From positions 22,825 through 86,824 of the forward strand of contig WPDH01000198.1 of NCBI GenBank assembly GCA_019137255.1: a stretch of 64,000 bases of DNA, in the 5' to 3' direction. A program made the translations under genes and the position numbers. Within the stretch, counting starts at the first letter, position 1. The number at the start of each line of letters is the position of its first letter. The stretch comes from Corinectria fuckeliana. Taxonomy: Eukaryota > Ascomycota > Sordariomycetes > Hypocreales > Nectriaceae. Of this stretch, positions 21,601-33,000 are shown one piece after another. Under the pieces are notes generated by a model that was not told the DNA's origin, searched no databases, and worked only from the letters and a program-made list of their open reading frames with translations.

Positions 21601-24035
21601 GTTGGAGGATTCCAGCAAGACGAGTTGCACAGTAAGGCTAGTGGGACCAGCGACCATGGCCTTAGCCTTGCTGAGGCGGGTGCCCTGGGAGCTGCTGCGG
21701 GCTTCGCTGCCGGTCACACCCACAGCCGTGAGCCCAGCCATGATCACGATGAGTGGCAGCGGACGTCTGAAGATCACAAGAGAGACACTCTGGTCACCAA
21801 CCCCTACGAAGATGCCAGCCCAATCGCCAACCCAACTTTGAACGAGAATCTCCTTGGATCTCGTGGACTGAACGACTCCTATGGTGCTGGGTACCGCTCG
21901 GGAAGCCCTGGCTTCACCCAAAAGTACGACGAGGGCTACATGTCTAACGGCCCTAACCGTACGCCGGATATGGGCGCAAAGACTGGTACCCTCAATCTTC
22001 CCGGCGACACCCTCGTTGCCCCAGTCGGTGAGGATCCTTTCTATACCCCCAAGGATGCCCGTCACCTTAGCGGCATGTCCCAAGGAATGGCCTCCCCATT
22101 CTATGATGCGGCTACGGGCCAGGGCATCGAGCGCATCGAGAACAAGGACATTGTCGCCTTGATGCAGCATGTGAGTGGCCATCTAGCTCCCTCTACCCTC
22201 TACCTTCATTTACTAACAAACTCGTAGCTTATGGTTCGCGATGCTCAACGTAGCGCCCGTGATACCGAGATCGTCGCACTCCTCATGAACGCGGCCCTGG
22301 AGATGCGCAACTCTTTCCGTGAAATGAAGGACTTTATCCAAGATACCGGAGACGACGTCATCTTCTCCAACGCTGAGAACACCGAGAAGCTTCAGAAGGC
22401 CATCAATGGCCCACGCCCTTATCCTGGCACCAGCACTCGGTCGATCCAGAGCCCATCCCAAGTAGACACCATCAACGACGTCAACGCCAAGAAGAAGAAT
22501 CTTTGGAAGCGAGCGTTGCAAGGCCTCAGTGCGAAGGGAACCAACGATCTCAGCCGCATCGAGGATATGCTCATGCAGCTCCTCGGTGAAGTGGACGTTC
22601 TGAAGACGCAGACAGCTCGTCCAGTATCGACAATTGCAGGACGAAGCCCATCGTTCGACCACTTGCAGCCCGAAGGTCAGTATGAGCAGGATCGCGGCTA
22701 TGAGCCCGAGGGTAACTCGACTGCCAGCCATGCCAGCCAGTCAGGCCACCTGTCCCTCTCGCAGTCTCGATCTCGGCTGCGAGATGAGCGCAAGTTCTCC
22801 GACCACCGTATCAGCACAGTCCAGGAGCACGAGGAGGAGTACCAATACGACCACCCGAGTCCCGCCGGTGAGCGGACAGACCTCAACTTGCTGACCCCTA
22901 CCCGGTCCACGGGCAACCTCCAGCGGGGCAGCTCTGTGCCCCTCGACACGCCGCCTCAGCCTTCCGCTTCAAATCAGCAGCCCCTGAGCGCGGAGAACAC
23001 GCCGCGAACTGGCAAGAAACACAAAGCCAGCGGCTCATCGGGCTGGCTACCCAAGATTTCGAGGTGGTCGGGGACCACTGCTTCTAGCGTGGGCAAGGCT
23101 TTCCGCGGAGGTGGCAAGAAGGAAGCCAAGTACGAGGACTACGCCCCTTCACGTTCTGGCTCTAGCATGGCTTCATACAACGATGAGGATGAGTACCAGC
23201 ACAACCAGCAGAGCCGTCATGATCCCTACGACGAGGACAAGCTACATACGGGATTCTCTGAGCAGGACCTAGTAGGAGCTGCGCCTGACCCCCCTCTGGA
23301 CGCGCCTGTTACCCGACGCGAGCTGAATTTCACTCCTGACGAGGCTCCCAAGTACAAGGTTCACCGAAACTCGTTGAACCTTCAGCACCCCCAGCCTAGG
23401 CCAGGCCAGACGGAGCGATTCCGGAACGCCCTGGAGTATTCGGCTCAAGAGTACGATATTCCCATGACGCCCAGGTCGGCTGACTGGGCGGGGTCTGCTA
23501 CCAGCGAGAGCCGCCTCCCCCACAACACCAACCGATACAGCACCGCGTCGTCGGCTGGAGCGCGCGAGCCAGAGTACTGGGGCTCATCGCCGCTTGGCCC
23601 ACCGCGACCTCCCAAGGAGCCCATTGAGGGTTCGGGCGTGGGCACGCCGCCCAGGAGCAGCCGTATCTCCAAGCTGGCCAAGGGCAGCCCGCTTCACCAG
23701 CAGAGCGACGAAAGCGGCTACGCCACAATGAGCGGCACACACGCCAGCCAGACCACTAGTAGCCCGAAGCCGGAGAACCGCAACCTCAACGCAGCTCTCG
23801 GCGTCCCTACCCGGAGACCCAGTGGACCGAGGGCGATGACTCCCAAGAGCGCCGAAGAGGAGGCGGCAAGAGAAGCTGCAAGAGAGCGGAGACGCAAGAG
23901 AGGTATGTGACGCCATCATCTCCCTATACACCCACGGACTCTGAACAGACTCTGACTTGAGTAGACACATTTGGCACCGTCGGTAGCAATCACAGTCAGC
24001 AGAGCGAAGTGTCGGACGACACGGACACCTTTTAG
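18652..24035 (+). CDS. Large low-complexity scaffold-like protein, 1754 residues
   Basis: Three exons, 18652-22170, 22228-23902 and 23965-24035, give 1754 residues. Both introns (57 and 62 bp) have consensus donors (GTGAGT, GTATGT), and the first has a TACTAAC branch point; the last exon supplies the end SQQSEVSDDTDTF. The protein is Ser/Arg/Asp-rich and mostly disordered, with basic patches (KSDRKRRPKSR, RDRRRRRAESSRSRS). Four Ala/Gly-rich helices recur at about 213-232, 435-447, 857-876 and 1006-1021 (for example AITAGAVGAAAAALKAA). Just after the first intron, near residue 1174, is a conserved-looking helical block (LMVRDAQRSARDTEIVALLMNAALEMRNSF) and a second helix near 1270-1300. I do not recognise a firm orthologue. 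The composition recalls large septal or cortical scaffold proteins of filamentous ascomycetes; that is a guess. Confidence 0.87.
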
Positions 24036-25095
24036 AAACTGGTTGATCATATTGGACGACGCTCCCAGGTGGATCGCCGCGCAAGATAGAACGCATCGAA
24101 CATCTTGGGACTTTGAACCACCCCAACTCATTTAAGGGTTGGCCGAGTGTAATATGCGTGTGACCTGTGGAGGATGGGACGACCACTGAAGGAAAAAAGT
24201 GTTTACAACATCGAAGGCGCGTCTACGGATTGCAACAACATTTACAGAGCAAGTTGACCAGGCGAATGGCGAGGCAACTTGCCAAATGAAAAACAATTAA
24301 AGCTGAAGAACGGGGGAACAAGGATTGATGGAACGGAATACCCCAACAAAAAAAAGAAAAGGAAGATGACATTCGGAGGACCCGTTGCAAATGAAGGGTT
24401 ACTCCATTTCTTGACGACGACATGACATGGCTATCTGGTTTCTGGTTTCAGAGCGTTGTGTCACATTTTGGTTGGATTCATGAACATTGAAAGGGGAAGT
24501 GGGAATGGCTCAGGGAAATCCCCTCAAGTTAGGTAACCTTGGAATATTAGTTGTAGTTGTGTGAGATACCAACCATATCGATTGTAATCGGGGGGGGCGT
24601 CATTTGGGGGGAACGAATTAACAGAAGCGTTGATGACGGCTAAAACTGAGGTTTCTTTTTCCGATGCAAATCCCTCCCTGTCTTGGCCAATCTGCTTAAC
24701 TCCGACGTCGGTGGCTTGGTAGCTTAGGTTACCTACCTAACCTATCTACTACTAATCTGGTGTGGCTGTCGAAGTGGACTCATCATCGAATAATCCGCAG
24801 TTGACCGCTCCAGCAGGAAATGTCTGCCAAGCAAGCTCGCTCACGACGTGTTCATGAGCAGGCCAATTCGGAGTGAGCTCGTTTTCCCTTCCCTGTCAAC
24901 CCCGCGCCTCGATTCGACCGACTCGGGATTTCAGATCAATTGTCCTTTCTTTCACTGTTGCCGTTGCCTCGCCTCGCCTACCCCAACTGCTTTGCTCCCG
25001 GTGCATCGACCCGTTGCCGAGCGTCAGCGGCGTCGGGATAAGGTAGATACCCTCGGGCGCTTCGGACCGTTGAAAGGCCACGATCGAGAGCGAAC
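24036..25095. other. Intergenic region and carrier promoter
   Basis: 3' UTR of the large gene, then AT-rich spacer (a G run near 24591) and a pyrimidine-rich leader before the carrier gene. The phrase aggttacctacctaacctatctac around 24727-24750 is repetitive at low order. No gene seen. Confidence 0.5.
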
Positions 25096-26202
25096 ATGGC
25101 CGCAGACGTGCGAAGGGACCCGGCCCTCCCGGCGGAGAAGCAGGTCGACAAGCGAGGGGCCAGCCATGACTACAAGGGCTTCGTGGCGGGCGTCTTCAGC
25201 GGCATCGCCAAACTCAGCGGTATGGAAAAACAGACAAACAAGACTCCCTCCCTCATTGACAGCAGCGTGACGCAGACTGACCCAAACCGTGCTTCGTATC
25301 ATCTAGTCGGCCACCCCTTCGACACCGTCAAGGTCCGCCTGCAGACCACGGACGCGGCGCGCTTCAGCGGCCCGCTGCAGTGCCTCCTCCAGACGGTCCG
25401 CAACGAGGGCGTCCTCGGCCTCTACAAGGGCGCCACGCCGCCGCTCGTCGGGTGGATGTTCATGGACTCGGTCATGCTGGGCTCGCTGAACGTCTACCGC
25501 CGCCTGCTGTCCGAGCACGTCTTCGGCGTCCAGCCGGAGCCGGGCGCCATGCCCGCCGGCGTCCCCTCCGGCGTGCCCGTGCCCGCCGCCGCCGCGTTCT
25601 CCCCGGCCGCCAGGACGTCCCTGCCGTCCTACGGCCACGGCATCGCCGGCATCATGGCCGGCTGCACCGTCAGCTTCATCGCGGCGCCGGTCGAGCACGT
25701 CAAGGCGCGGCTGCAGATCCAGTACGCCGCCAACAAGGCCGACCGGCGGTACGCGGGGCCCGTCGACTGCCTGCGCAAGATCTACGCACATCACGGCCTG
25801 CGCGGCGTCTACCACGGGCTGTCGGCGACGCTGCTCTTCCGCACCTTTTTCTTCTGCTGGTGGGCCAGCTACGACCTGTTCTCGCGCGGCCTGCGCGCCA
25901 ACACCGGCCTCGGCGCCCCGGCCGTCAACTTCTGGGCCGGCGGCCTGAGCGCGCAGGTGTTCTGGCTGACGAGCTACCCGAGCGACGTGGTCAAGCAGCG
26001 CATCATGACGGATCCGCTCGGCGGCGGCCTGGGCGACGGCGTGAGGAGGTTCCCGCGGTGGAAGGACGCCGCCGCCGCCGTGTATCGAGAGTCCGGGTGG
26101 AAGGGGTACTGGAGGGGCTTCGTGCCGTGCTTCCTGAGGGCGTTTCCGGCGAATGCCATGGCTCTGGTGGCGTTTGAGGGCGTCATGCGGTCGTTGCCAT
26201 GA
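25096..26202 (+). CDS. Mitochondrial carrier family (SLC25) transporter
   Basis: Two exons, 25096-25219 and 25307-26202, across an 87 bp intron (GTATGG...ATCTAG) give 339 residues. The intron reads through in frame, but removing it restores the first carrier signature (SVGHPFDTVKVRLQ at about 41-53). The other two signatures are PVEHVKARLQ (about 169) and PSDVVKQRI (about 266). This is the triplicated Px[DE]xx[KR]x[RK] pattern of inner-membrane carriers with six transmembrane helices. Overall it looks closest to the acylcarnitine/basic amino acid branch (yeast Crc1/Ort1/Ymc group, animal SLC25A45/47/48), with an atypical PVEH second repeat. The exact substrate cannot be assigned. Repeats 1 and 2 are separated by an extended linker of Pro/Ala/Gly residues (about 120-150). 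Confidence 0.92.
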   Translation: MAADVRRDPALPAEKQVDKRGASHDYKGFVAGVFSGIAKLSGMEKQTNKTPSLIDSSVTQTDPNRASYHLVGHPFDTVKVRLQTTDAARFSGPLQCLLQTVRNEGVLGLYKGATPPLVGWMFMDSVMLGSLNVYRRLLSEHVFGVQPEPGAMPAGVPSGVPVPAAAAFSPAARTSLPSYGHGIAGIMAGCTVSFIAAPVEHVKARLQIQYAANKADRRYAGPVDCLRKIYAHHGLRGVYHGLSATLLFRTFFFCWWASYDLFSRGLRANTGLGAPAVNFWAGGLSAQVFWLTSYPSDVVKQRIMTDPLGGGLGDGVRRFPRWKDAAAAVYRESGWKGYWRGFVPCFLRAFPANAMALVAFEGVMRSLP

Positions 26203-26452
26203 TGAGAACCAATTATACCCCTTTTGAAGTTGAACGACGGCATCGGCCAGATCCCGTCAACCGGTAGCTGCATTTACAATACATAGACCATTCACGACTC
26301 AAACAACGAGACACAAACAATATGTCCCTCAATGGAGCAAACACCAAGTGGTGCCACACAAATGGCTGGATTTATTGGCCAAGTCCTAAGCTTTTTCCCC
26401 GGTTCCAATTCACCGATCCATTCCTGCGCCTGTCCCGATGCAATGCGACCGT

Positions 26453-27182
26453 TTACTCGTCATCCTCGTCAGCCTCGTCGTTGACGACGTTGAAGAACTT
26501 GAGCTCGTAGACACCGCGCGAGGTGGAGACGACGCGGAGCCAGTCACGGAGCTGCTGCTTCTTGAGGAACTTCTTGGTCCTGGTGGGCGCAAAGAGCAAA
26601 AGTCAGTTATGAATTGCAAATCCCCCAAAACGTAGCGTTCAAACGAGAAAGGGAAGGGGTGGCCACGCACAGGTACTTGAGGTAGCGGCCAGACAGGTCG
26701 TTGTGGGCGATGATCTCGATCTTGCCCTCGCCCTGCTGCTGGATGACGACGTTCTCGCCCAGGTTGTTGGTGCGGCCCTCGACCTTGATGCGGTCCTGGA
26801 GGAACTTCTCGAAGGCGGCGACGTCGAAGATCTTGTCGCTCGCGGGCTGCGAAGCGTTGATGATGAACTGTTTGCACCGCTGGCGTTAGCCTTTCCCGGT
26901 TCAATTTCGGTACCCAGCATTCCCAACATCGAGTCGTTCCGTCTTCGAAAACGTGTGCTTCGTCTTCTTCGTCGTCGTCGTCGTCGGTTGCATCATGGAG
27001 AGAGGAATTGTTTCGTACCTTCTTGGTCTGCTTCTGGGCCTTGCCCGCCTTCTTCTGCTGGGATGACACTTAGCCTACTGCATTTTCGCGGCGCCTCGCT
27101 GCGACGACGGAAGCCATCGTTCGTCGCAGGGGTCCTACAGCAAAGCGATTTTTGTCATGTACGTACAGTCTGAGGAGCCATT
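26453..27182 (-). CDS. rpl22: 60S ribosomal protein eL22
   Basis: Four exons on the minus strand: 27182-27168, 27057-27019, 26867-26671 and 26579-26453, giving 125 residues. The first encodes only MAPQT, the second KKAGKAQKQTKK, the third FIINASQPASDKIFDVAAFEKFLQDRIKVEGR-type sequence with NLGENVVIQQQ and AHNDLSGRYLKYL, and the last TKKFLKKQQLRDWLRVV ending in the acidic VNDEADEDDE tail. These are hallmarks of eL22, an RNA-binding large-subunit protein. The three introns are 110, 151 and 91 bp with AAACAG and CACCAG acceptors. A tandem acceptor CAGCAG at the first intron would add or remove one Gln. Introns crowding the 5' end are usual for fungal ribosomal protein genes. The promoter side has a CT-rich tract on the coding strand near 27190-27260. 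Confidence 0.93.
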
Positions 27183-28229
27183 GCGAATGGGTGTGTGTGT
27201 GAGAGAGTTGTGAAGAACGCAAAGAGATCTAATCCTGCGCCTGGGAGAGAGAGAGGGAGGGGATGAATGGAGAAGGGGAAAAGTGCGAGTGGTGATGCGT
27301 TCCTGCGGAATTTCGGCCACAATTCTCGTGGGGTAGCAAAAAATGGCCCGAAATTAGGGTTGCGCCGGAATAACTGACGGCCCCCCCGCCGGCCGGACTC
27401 TGAGGGGGTTGAAGTCAGGTGTGGGTCCACGTGATACCCCTCAGCTTCTACCCCTCCATCAATCACTAACGTCTTCAGTTCCATGACATCTGGCAAGGGG
27501 AGGGGGGTTTATATGTTGAAAAGGAGTTGAGAAGCAACCAGTTAATCGACTTGGTTCGCAGGGGTCTCATTGCATTTTCCGTCCTTCCAAAGCCAGATAT
27601 TCGTGAAGCCTGAGATGAAAAGTGCGCCGTCCTCTCCAGACATCAACGGTTTCCCGCCTACGGAAGAGATTTGGAGAGGACACGTAGCTACTTTACTCTC
27701 GACATGTTCAAACCTCCTTTATGGCTTGACTCTGCGGTCCTTTGTGTCCATAAAAGTCCATGATGCTCCACGGTCAAATTGTTCACCGTCACTCGTTCCG
27801 TCACTCGTTCAGTCACGACCTCTTCCCGTCGTACGGAGTGAACAGTAGCTCAATTGATTTAAGCCTTGATGCATTTTCACGACGTGGCTTTCTTCTCTCT
27901 TCTTACTCTTGTTGCAAGCCCGGCTTCCCCTCGGCTTACTCTCAAGTCTTGAACTCCCACGTAGCTGCGATTAGTCTTCCGTAAGAACGAACTTCCAACT
28001 TACAGTGAAGTCGGCTCAAGGGATGCAATCTACGAGTTGCACTACACATGAATTCAGCAACGGCCCATTAATTGCACTTAGAATAAGCTGGATAAAACAC
28101 GATTTTTTATTTATTTACGAAATGAGTGCAAACAAAGGGTTCAGAAGGCAAACACACACGATTACTTGTAATTAAGAAAGCCCCCCCCTTTGGAGTATCA
28201 TCCTCCTCCTCCTCCTCATCCCTTCGCAC
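27183..28229. other. eL22 promoter and intergenic spacer
   Basis: The coding-strand pyrimidine-rich leader of the ribosomal protein gene covers about 27185-27270. A C-run (CCCCCCC) lies near 27381. The remainder to 28229 is AT-rich 3' flank of the secreted protein gene, with no gene signal. Confidence 0.55.
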
Positions 28230-29360
28230 TCAGGCAACAGTCTTACCGTTTGCCCGTTCAAGGTCCTTGACAAAGTCGTAAAACTTCCGATATTTCTCTG
28301 CGTCGGCATCGTTGGCTTCATCGGCCTGGGGTTGCTCGGCCTGGTTGTTGTTGGCGGTCGGGTTGTTGTTGGCGCCAGTCGCAGCATTCCCCTTTTCCGC
28401 GTTTGCGAACTTGAACTTGATGTCGTAGTCAAACAGCAGCTTGCGGCCATTGCCCCTATCGTCTTCGTCTTCGTCTTCGTCTTCGTCCTCGTCGTCGTCT
28501 TCGTCCTCGTCCTCCTCAATGTCAATCTCCTTGACTTTGGTCTCCTTGATATCTGGTCCATTCCCCGGTGCGCTCTGCTCCTCAACCTTGGTCTCCTTCA
28601 CCTCGATCTTCTTGGCCGCCTTTCCGTTCCCTTGTTTGTTGTCCTCCTTCTCGACCTCAACCTCCTTCACCTTGGTCTCCTTGATCTCAATCTTCCGAGG
28701 AGCAGCTTGCGCATCTGGGTTCCCCTCGGCACAACCCGCTTCACGTCCTCGGTTCTTGGCACCATCTTGCGATCCCTCGGAATGAGGCATGCGCTCATCC
28801 TTGGCAACATCTCGCTTCTCCGTAGAGCGACGAGTATGCTCAAGTTCAGAGCGTCTCTTCTCAGCGTCAGCGTCAGCGTCAGCGCCCGCAAACTCGTTCG
28901 CGTCTTCAAACGCATGGTCACCGGGCCAATGGAAGAAGGGTCTCTTTTTTACCTCCCAGTTGATGTCCGCCTCCCGGTTGAGCGTTGCCTTGTCGAGGAT
29001 CTTCTTGTCGAGACCTCTCTTGTCCCGGGTCGTTGACTTGGGCCAGGGATTCTCGAAGTTGACGCCCTTGTCCCAGCGCTTGGTGTCGATGGGCGTTATC
29101 TTGAGCTTTCTGTCCCATGCCCTGTCGATGTGTGCGTCAAAGGACAGCCAGTCCTTCGCCTCTCGTGGGTACAAGCTGTCAATGGCGTGTTCCAGATGCC
29201 CGGGGTAGTTCAGGGGTTCCCCCGACCAAGGCTTGCGTATAATCTGGCGGCGGTGCTCGTGCCCACATCCACAACCACCCTTGGCTTGGTCGACAAATGG
29301 GACGGGAATGGCGATGGCCCCGACTAGGAGGGCCGGCAACAGAGTCAAAGAACCACGCAT
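28230..29360 (-). CDS. Secreted acidic protein with KETKVKE repeats
   Basis: A single-exon 376-residue protein. Residues 1-17 (MRGSLTLLPALLVGAIA) form a clear signal peptide with a likely cleavage after AIA. A short cysteine pair (GGCGCGH) follows near residue 30. Dibasic sites (HRR near 37, EKRR, TRR and EKR at about 168-185) could be cut by a Kex2-type protease in the Golgi. Three related units occur at about 222-240, 252-263 and 270-285 (KIEIKETKVKEVEVEKED, KIEVKETKVEE, DIKETKVKEIDIEED), followed by an almost pure Asp/Glu tract (about 285-302). The C-terminal part is Asn/Ala-rich and ends in a helix (FYDFVKDLERANGK). No known domain is recognised. It could be a wall-associated or effector-like secreted protein; that is inference. 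Its neighbour upstream on the same strand is the giant acidic repeat gene. Confidence 0.85.
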   Translation of the reverse strand: MRGSLTLLPALLVGAIAIPVPFVDQAKGGCGCGHEHRRQIIRKPWSGEPLNYPGHLEHAIDSLYPREAKDWLSFDAHIDRAWDRKLKITPIDTKRWDKGVNFENPWPKSTTRDKRGLDKKILDKATLNREADINWEVKKRPFFHWPGDHAFEDANEFAGADADADAEKRRSELEHTRRSTEKRDVAKDERMPHSEGSQDGAKNRGREAGCAEGNPDAQAAPRKIEIKETKVKEVEVEKEDNKQGNGKAAKKIEVKETKVEEQSAPGNGPDIKETKVKEIDIEEDEDEDDDEDEDEDEDEDDRGNGRKLLFDYDIKFKFANAEKGNAATGANNNPTANNNQAEQPQADEANDADAEKYRKFYDFVKDLERANGKTVA

Positions 29361-30066
29361 TGTGTAGTGTTGGAGAAGAAGATGAGGAGTTGGCGGGATG
29401 GTGTGTCAGAAGGTGAAGACTTCGAGGCCAAGAGCGCGTTTATATAAACGGAGAGGCGGTTGATGGACACGTACCATGACAAGTTGAATCTGCATGGCCG
29501 AATACAACGCGAAACTGACGTTGAGCTTAAGCACAGCATCGACTTGGCCGATCCCCGAGGTTGCAGCCTTTTTTCTCGGCCGTTGAGTTTCGTCGTAACT
29601 ATGCGAGACGCGAACCAGAGATGAAACGGACGTGTTGGTGACGTTTGAACTCAACTGTATGCAAGCTGACGGTTAATACAGGTGAAGATCGGGCAGTTTT
29701 CCACATGAGCTTACTTAGACCTCAGCCTTGCTAAGAGTCTTTTTCATGATGGGCCTTGAGAAGCTTCATCGAGTAGAAGGCAAAACATGCTTTGGCAACT
29801 GCTGGAGCCATCAAGGTGTACGTGGCAACAACAATGACAACGGCACCGACAAGGAAGAGGAGAAAGAAAAGGTTGACGAAATCGTAAGATCCACTCGCTT
29901 ATGACTCAGATGAAATTGTAAACATAAAAACAAAAACATGTCTGTCGTGGCCTCGCGTCAAGACCATCATCCATCAACAATCTCGTCCCTATCGTTACAC
30001 ATGATAACACATAACTCATCAATACATAGCAATGAACCGAAGTAACTTCCTCCCCCGCTTTCGCAT
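29361..30066. other. Promoter of the secreted protein gene and 3' flank of the giant gene
   Basis: No coding region. An AT-rich element (TATATAAACG on the plus strand, near 29441) lies about 80 bases upstream of the secreted protein start. Confidence 0.5.
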
Positions 30067-33000
30067 TCAGCCGAACAATTTCTTGAATGCCGCCTTGATT
30101 CCTCCGGGTTTCTTCTCATCCTCCTTGTCCCTTGCCTTCCGCCGCTCCTGGTGCCTTGCCTTGCGAGCGGCATCCTCGGGCGGTGGCCTGGAGGACTCTT
30201 CTTCCCTCTCCCTGGTAGGTCTGGATGATCTGGACGGACGCGAAGGCCTGTGAGAGTCGGCGACAGGATCGCTCCGGGTCCTGTGTGTCCTAGCACGAGG
30301 CTCATCCGGAGGCGGCCGAGAGGACCTGTACTTGGAGGAGCGTGTCGTCGACGCACGCTGGAGAGGATCACGAGTTGGTGGTTCCTCGAAACGCTCATGA
30401 ATCGTCTCCTCCCCGATCGGTGGTGGAGTGCGACCGACGATGCCCTCGGCATTCTTGAACCCCAAGAAGGTCTTCTCAGGCTTGACCGGTTCTTCTGGCT
30501 CCATGGACGGCCGCTCTCTCACGTCGTCGGGCCGGTTGCGGTTGGAGTGGCTGTGACGACGAGAGCGGCGATGCCTTCGCTCGGGCTGAGGCTCGGGCTC
30601 GGGCTCGGGCTCAACCTCAGGCTGTTTTCCCTTGCTTTCCTTGAAGCCAGAAGGTTCGCGTCTGCGTTCCGAGTCTCTTTCTCTTGTCCGGCGCTCGGCC
30701 CGGTCGGCCTTTCGCTGGTCGTGGGTGGCCTGATCCTCCGCTGTTCGGTGCCGTCTCCCAGAGCTTCCCGAGTCGGCCGAGAAGCCACTGTCCCGTCGCT
30801 TTGGGGTTCTTGGCGGCGTGCCCGAGCCAGAGCTGTCGGGATGGCGGCGGTGCGAGTGAGTACCGTGGGAGGTGCGTCTCGTACCGTCTCTGCCGTCCTC
30901 CTCGCTGCGCACGCTTCGAGACTTGGGCTCGTCCTCGCTACGCACGCTGCGAGCTTTAGGCTCTTCGTCGATGCGCACATTTCGAGTTCTGGGCTCTTCC
31001 TCGCCACGTTGACGACGAGACCGAAGCTCATCCTCGGTGCGGGTCCTATGTCGCCTTCTCTCATCCTCACCCCGCGATCTGTGAGATCGAGCCTCGTCCT
31101 CACCCCGTGATTTATGGGACCGAGCCTCGTCCTCACCTCGTTGTCTATGGGATCGAGCCTCTTCATCGGCCCGTGATCTACGGGATCGAGCCTCTTCCTC
31201 GCCCCGTTGTCTTTGGGACCGAGCCTCTTCTTCACCTCGTAGTCTTTGGGATCGAGCCTCGTCCTCACCTCGTGATCTTTGGGAACGAACCTCATCCTCA
31301 CCACGAGGCCGACGCTCTCTCCCTTCCTCCTCCTCGCGGCTCTTGCCCGAGTGGTGGGAGTGAGAATGGCGGCGCCTGCGGCGTCTCTCAGGCTCTTTCG
31401 ATGAGCCGGATTCTCTGTCTCTGTCTCTGCTCCTGTCGTCTGTAAACAAGTCAGTAACGGACTTGTGAAGTTCTCCGTGCTCCTCCTCGAAGCTCCTCTG
31501 TGAGGTGGAAGCAACTGGGGAGTAGTAGTCCTTCGGATCCATCATCGTCTGATGTCCCAGATCAGGAAACCCCCGCTGATTCCGTTGACTCAACAGAGGC
31601 GGGCTACCAGGGGGGCTCAGAGCTTCGGCTGCCGCATAGATGACCACCGCCGCGGCAACCGTGTCTTCGACGCGCTGGATAGACAAGTTGCGTTTTCGCC
31701 GCAGGGTGTGAGATCGCTGTACGTTTTTTATCATATCTATGTCAGGTATCACGATGCCAGGAGTTGGAGGCCTAGGAGTTGCTTCAGCAGGTGAGGTGGG
31801 AGCCGGCAGAGGAGCCTCTCTCTGCCGGGCCCCTTCCTTCCTGGATGCGACAGGAGGTCTGAGATCCATACGGACTGGTGCTTTGGAGCGAAGCCCGTCC
31901 TTAGCTGTGGTGGCTGGGTGATGCTTGAGCGCTGGGCGGTCAGGCCCCTTGGACACCTCACTTTCAGACGGAAAAGCACGATGTCTCAAGATGGGCCTGC
32001 CTGCAGCCGGTCGACTGGTCACGGGCATGTAGATGGGCTCCTTGGTATACACTTCCGTACCTGGACGTGGTCTCGAGGGCTGTGGAGGTCGACGTTGCTG
32101 TGTGCTCAGGGAGCGCGCAGGCTCACGATGAGAAGAGTCCCGAGGGGGCAAGTCTCCTTGCATGGGTTGCTTGTCTGAAGGAGCTGAAAGCGCAGCAGCA
32201 CCAACAGCGCCCGCTGCTAGGCCCTGCCGTGAAAACGAAGGGCCCCTAGAAGCACCGTACGATGGTCGAGTGGACTTCTGCGGGGACTTCTGAGGGCTTT
32301 TTACTTCCGGAGGGCTGTAGAATGTGGGAGGTCGTTCAACCTTCGGCGACTTTTCAATCCTGAGCGGTAGCACAACTGGGAGACTTTCGATCAAGTCATC
32401 GGAATCTGTGTCCGTGTCTTCGTCCACGGAATGTTGCTCGATAGCAAGTTCACGAGTGCGAGGCTTGGCAGGCTGCTCAAACTTATCGCCAAACGGTTGC
32501 TCCGGGGTAAGGTGGCGGCGGGCTTGAACATCCACTTTGAGAGCATCGTGGATCTTGCTAGCTTCAACTAGCATCTCTCTGGTGGCGGCATCGAGGTAAG
32601 TCTGATCTTGCTGTAGCCCGATATTTGGGACGTTCCTAGCAGCCGCCTTCACTGGGAGTACTTGGTCGTCTAGCTCGGAGTCAGACTCGGAGTCAGACTC
32701 GGAGTCGGATTGCGCACCAAGTGTAGCAGAATCATCACGGCCTGGAGTTGCCTGTTCAGGAGCCGCAATAACCGAAAACCCTTGACCGTCAAGCTCCTCA
32801 TCAGACTCGGAGTCGGATGCGACTTCAAGTGGGGCAGAATGCTCACGAACTGGAGTTGCAACCTCTTCGGAAACCGCCATCGGCAAGAGCCCTTGGCCAA
32901 CAAGCTCCTCGTCAGAGTCGGAGTCAGGTGTATCTTCAGGCATCGCAGAATCTCCATAGGCAAGAGTAGAGCCTTGTTCAGGTACCCTTACAACAGAGAA

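Noticed and set aside
25220..25306. Reading the carrier as a single exon of 368 residues
   Set aside because: The segment is in frame but interrupts the first carrier signature, has consensus splice ends, and its removal restores the motif.
25380..26177. Arg/Pro-rich frame overlapping the mitochondrial carrier
   Set aside because: Out of phase with the three carrier signatures; a composition artefact.
28440..28520. TCGTCT/TCGTCC microsatellite
   Set aside because: It is the coding sequence of the Asp/Glu tract of the secreted protein, so it is not listed as an independent repeat.
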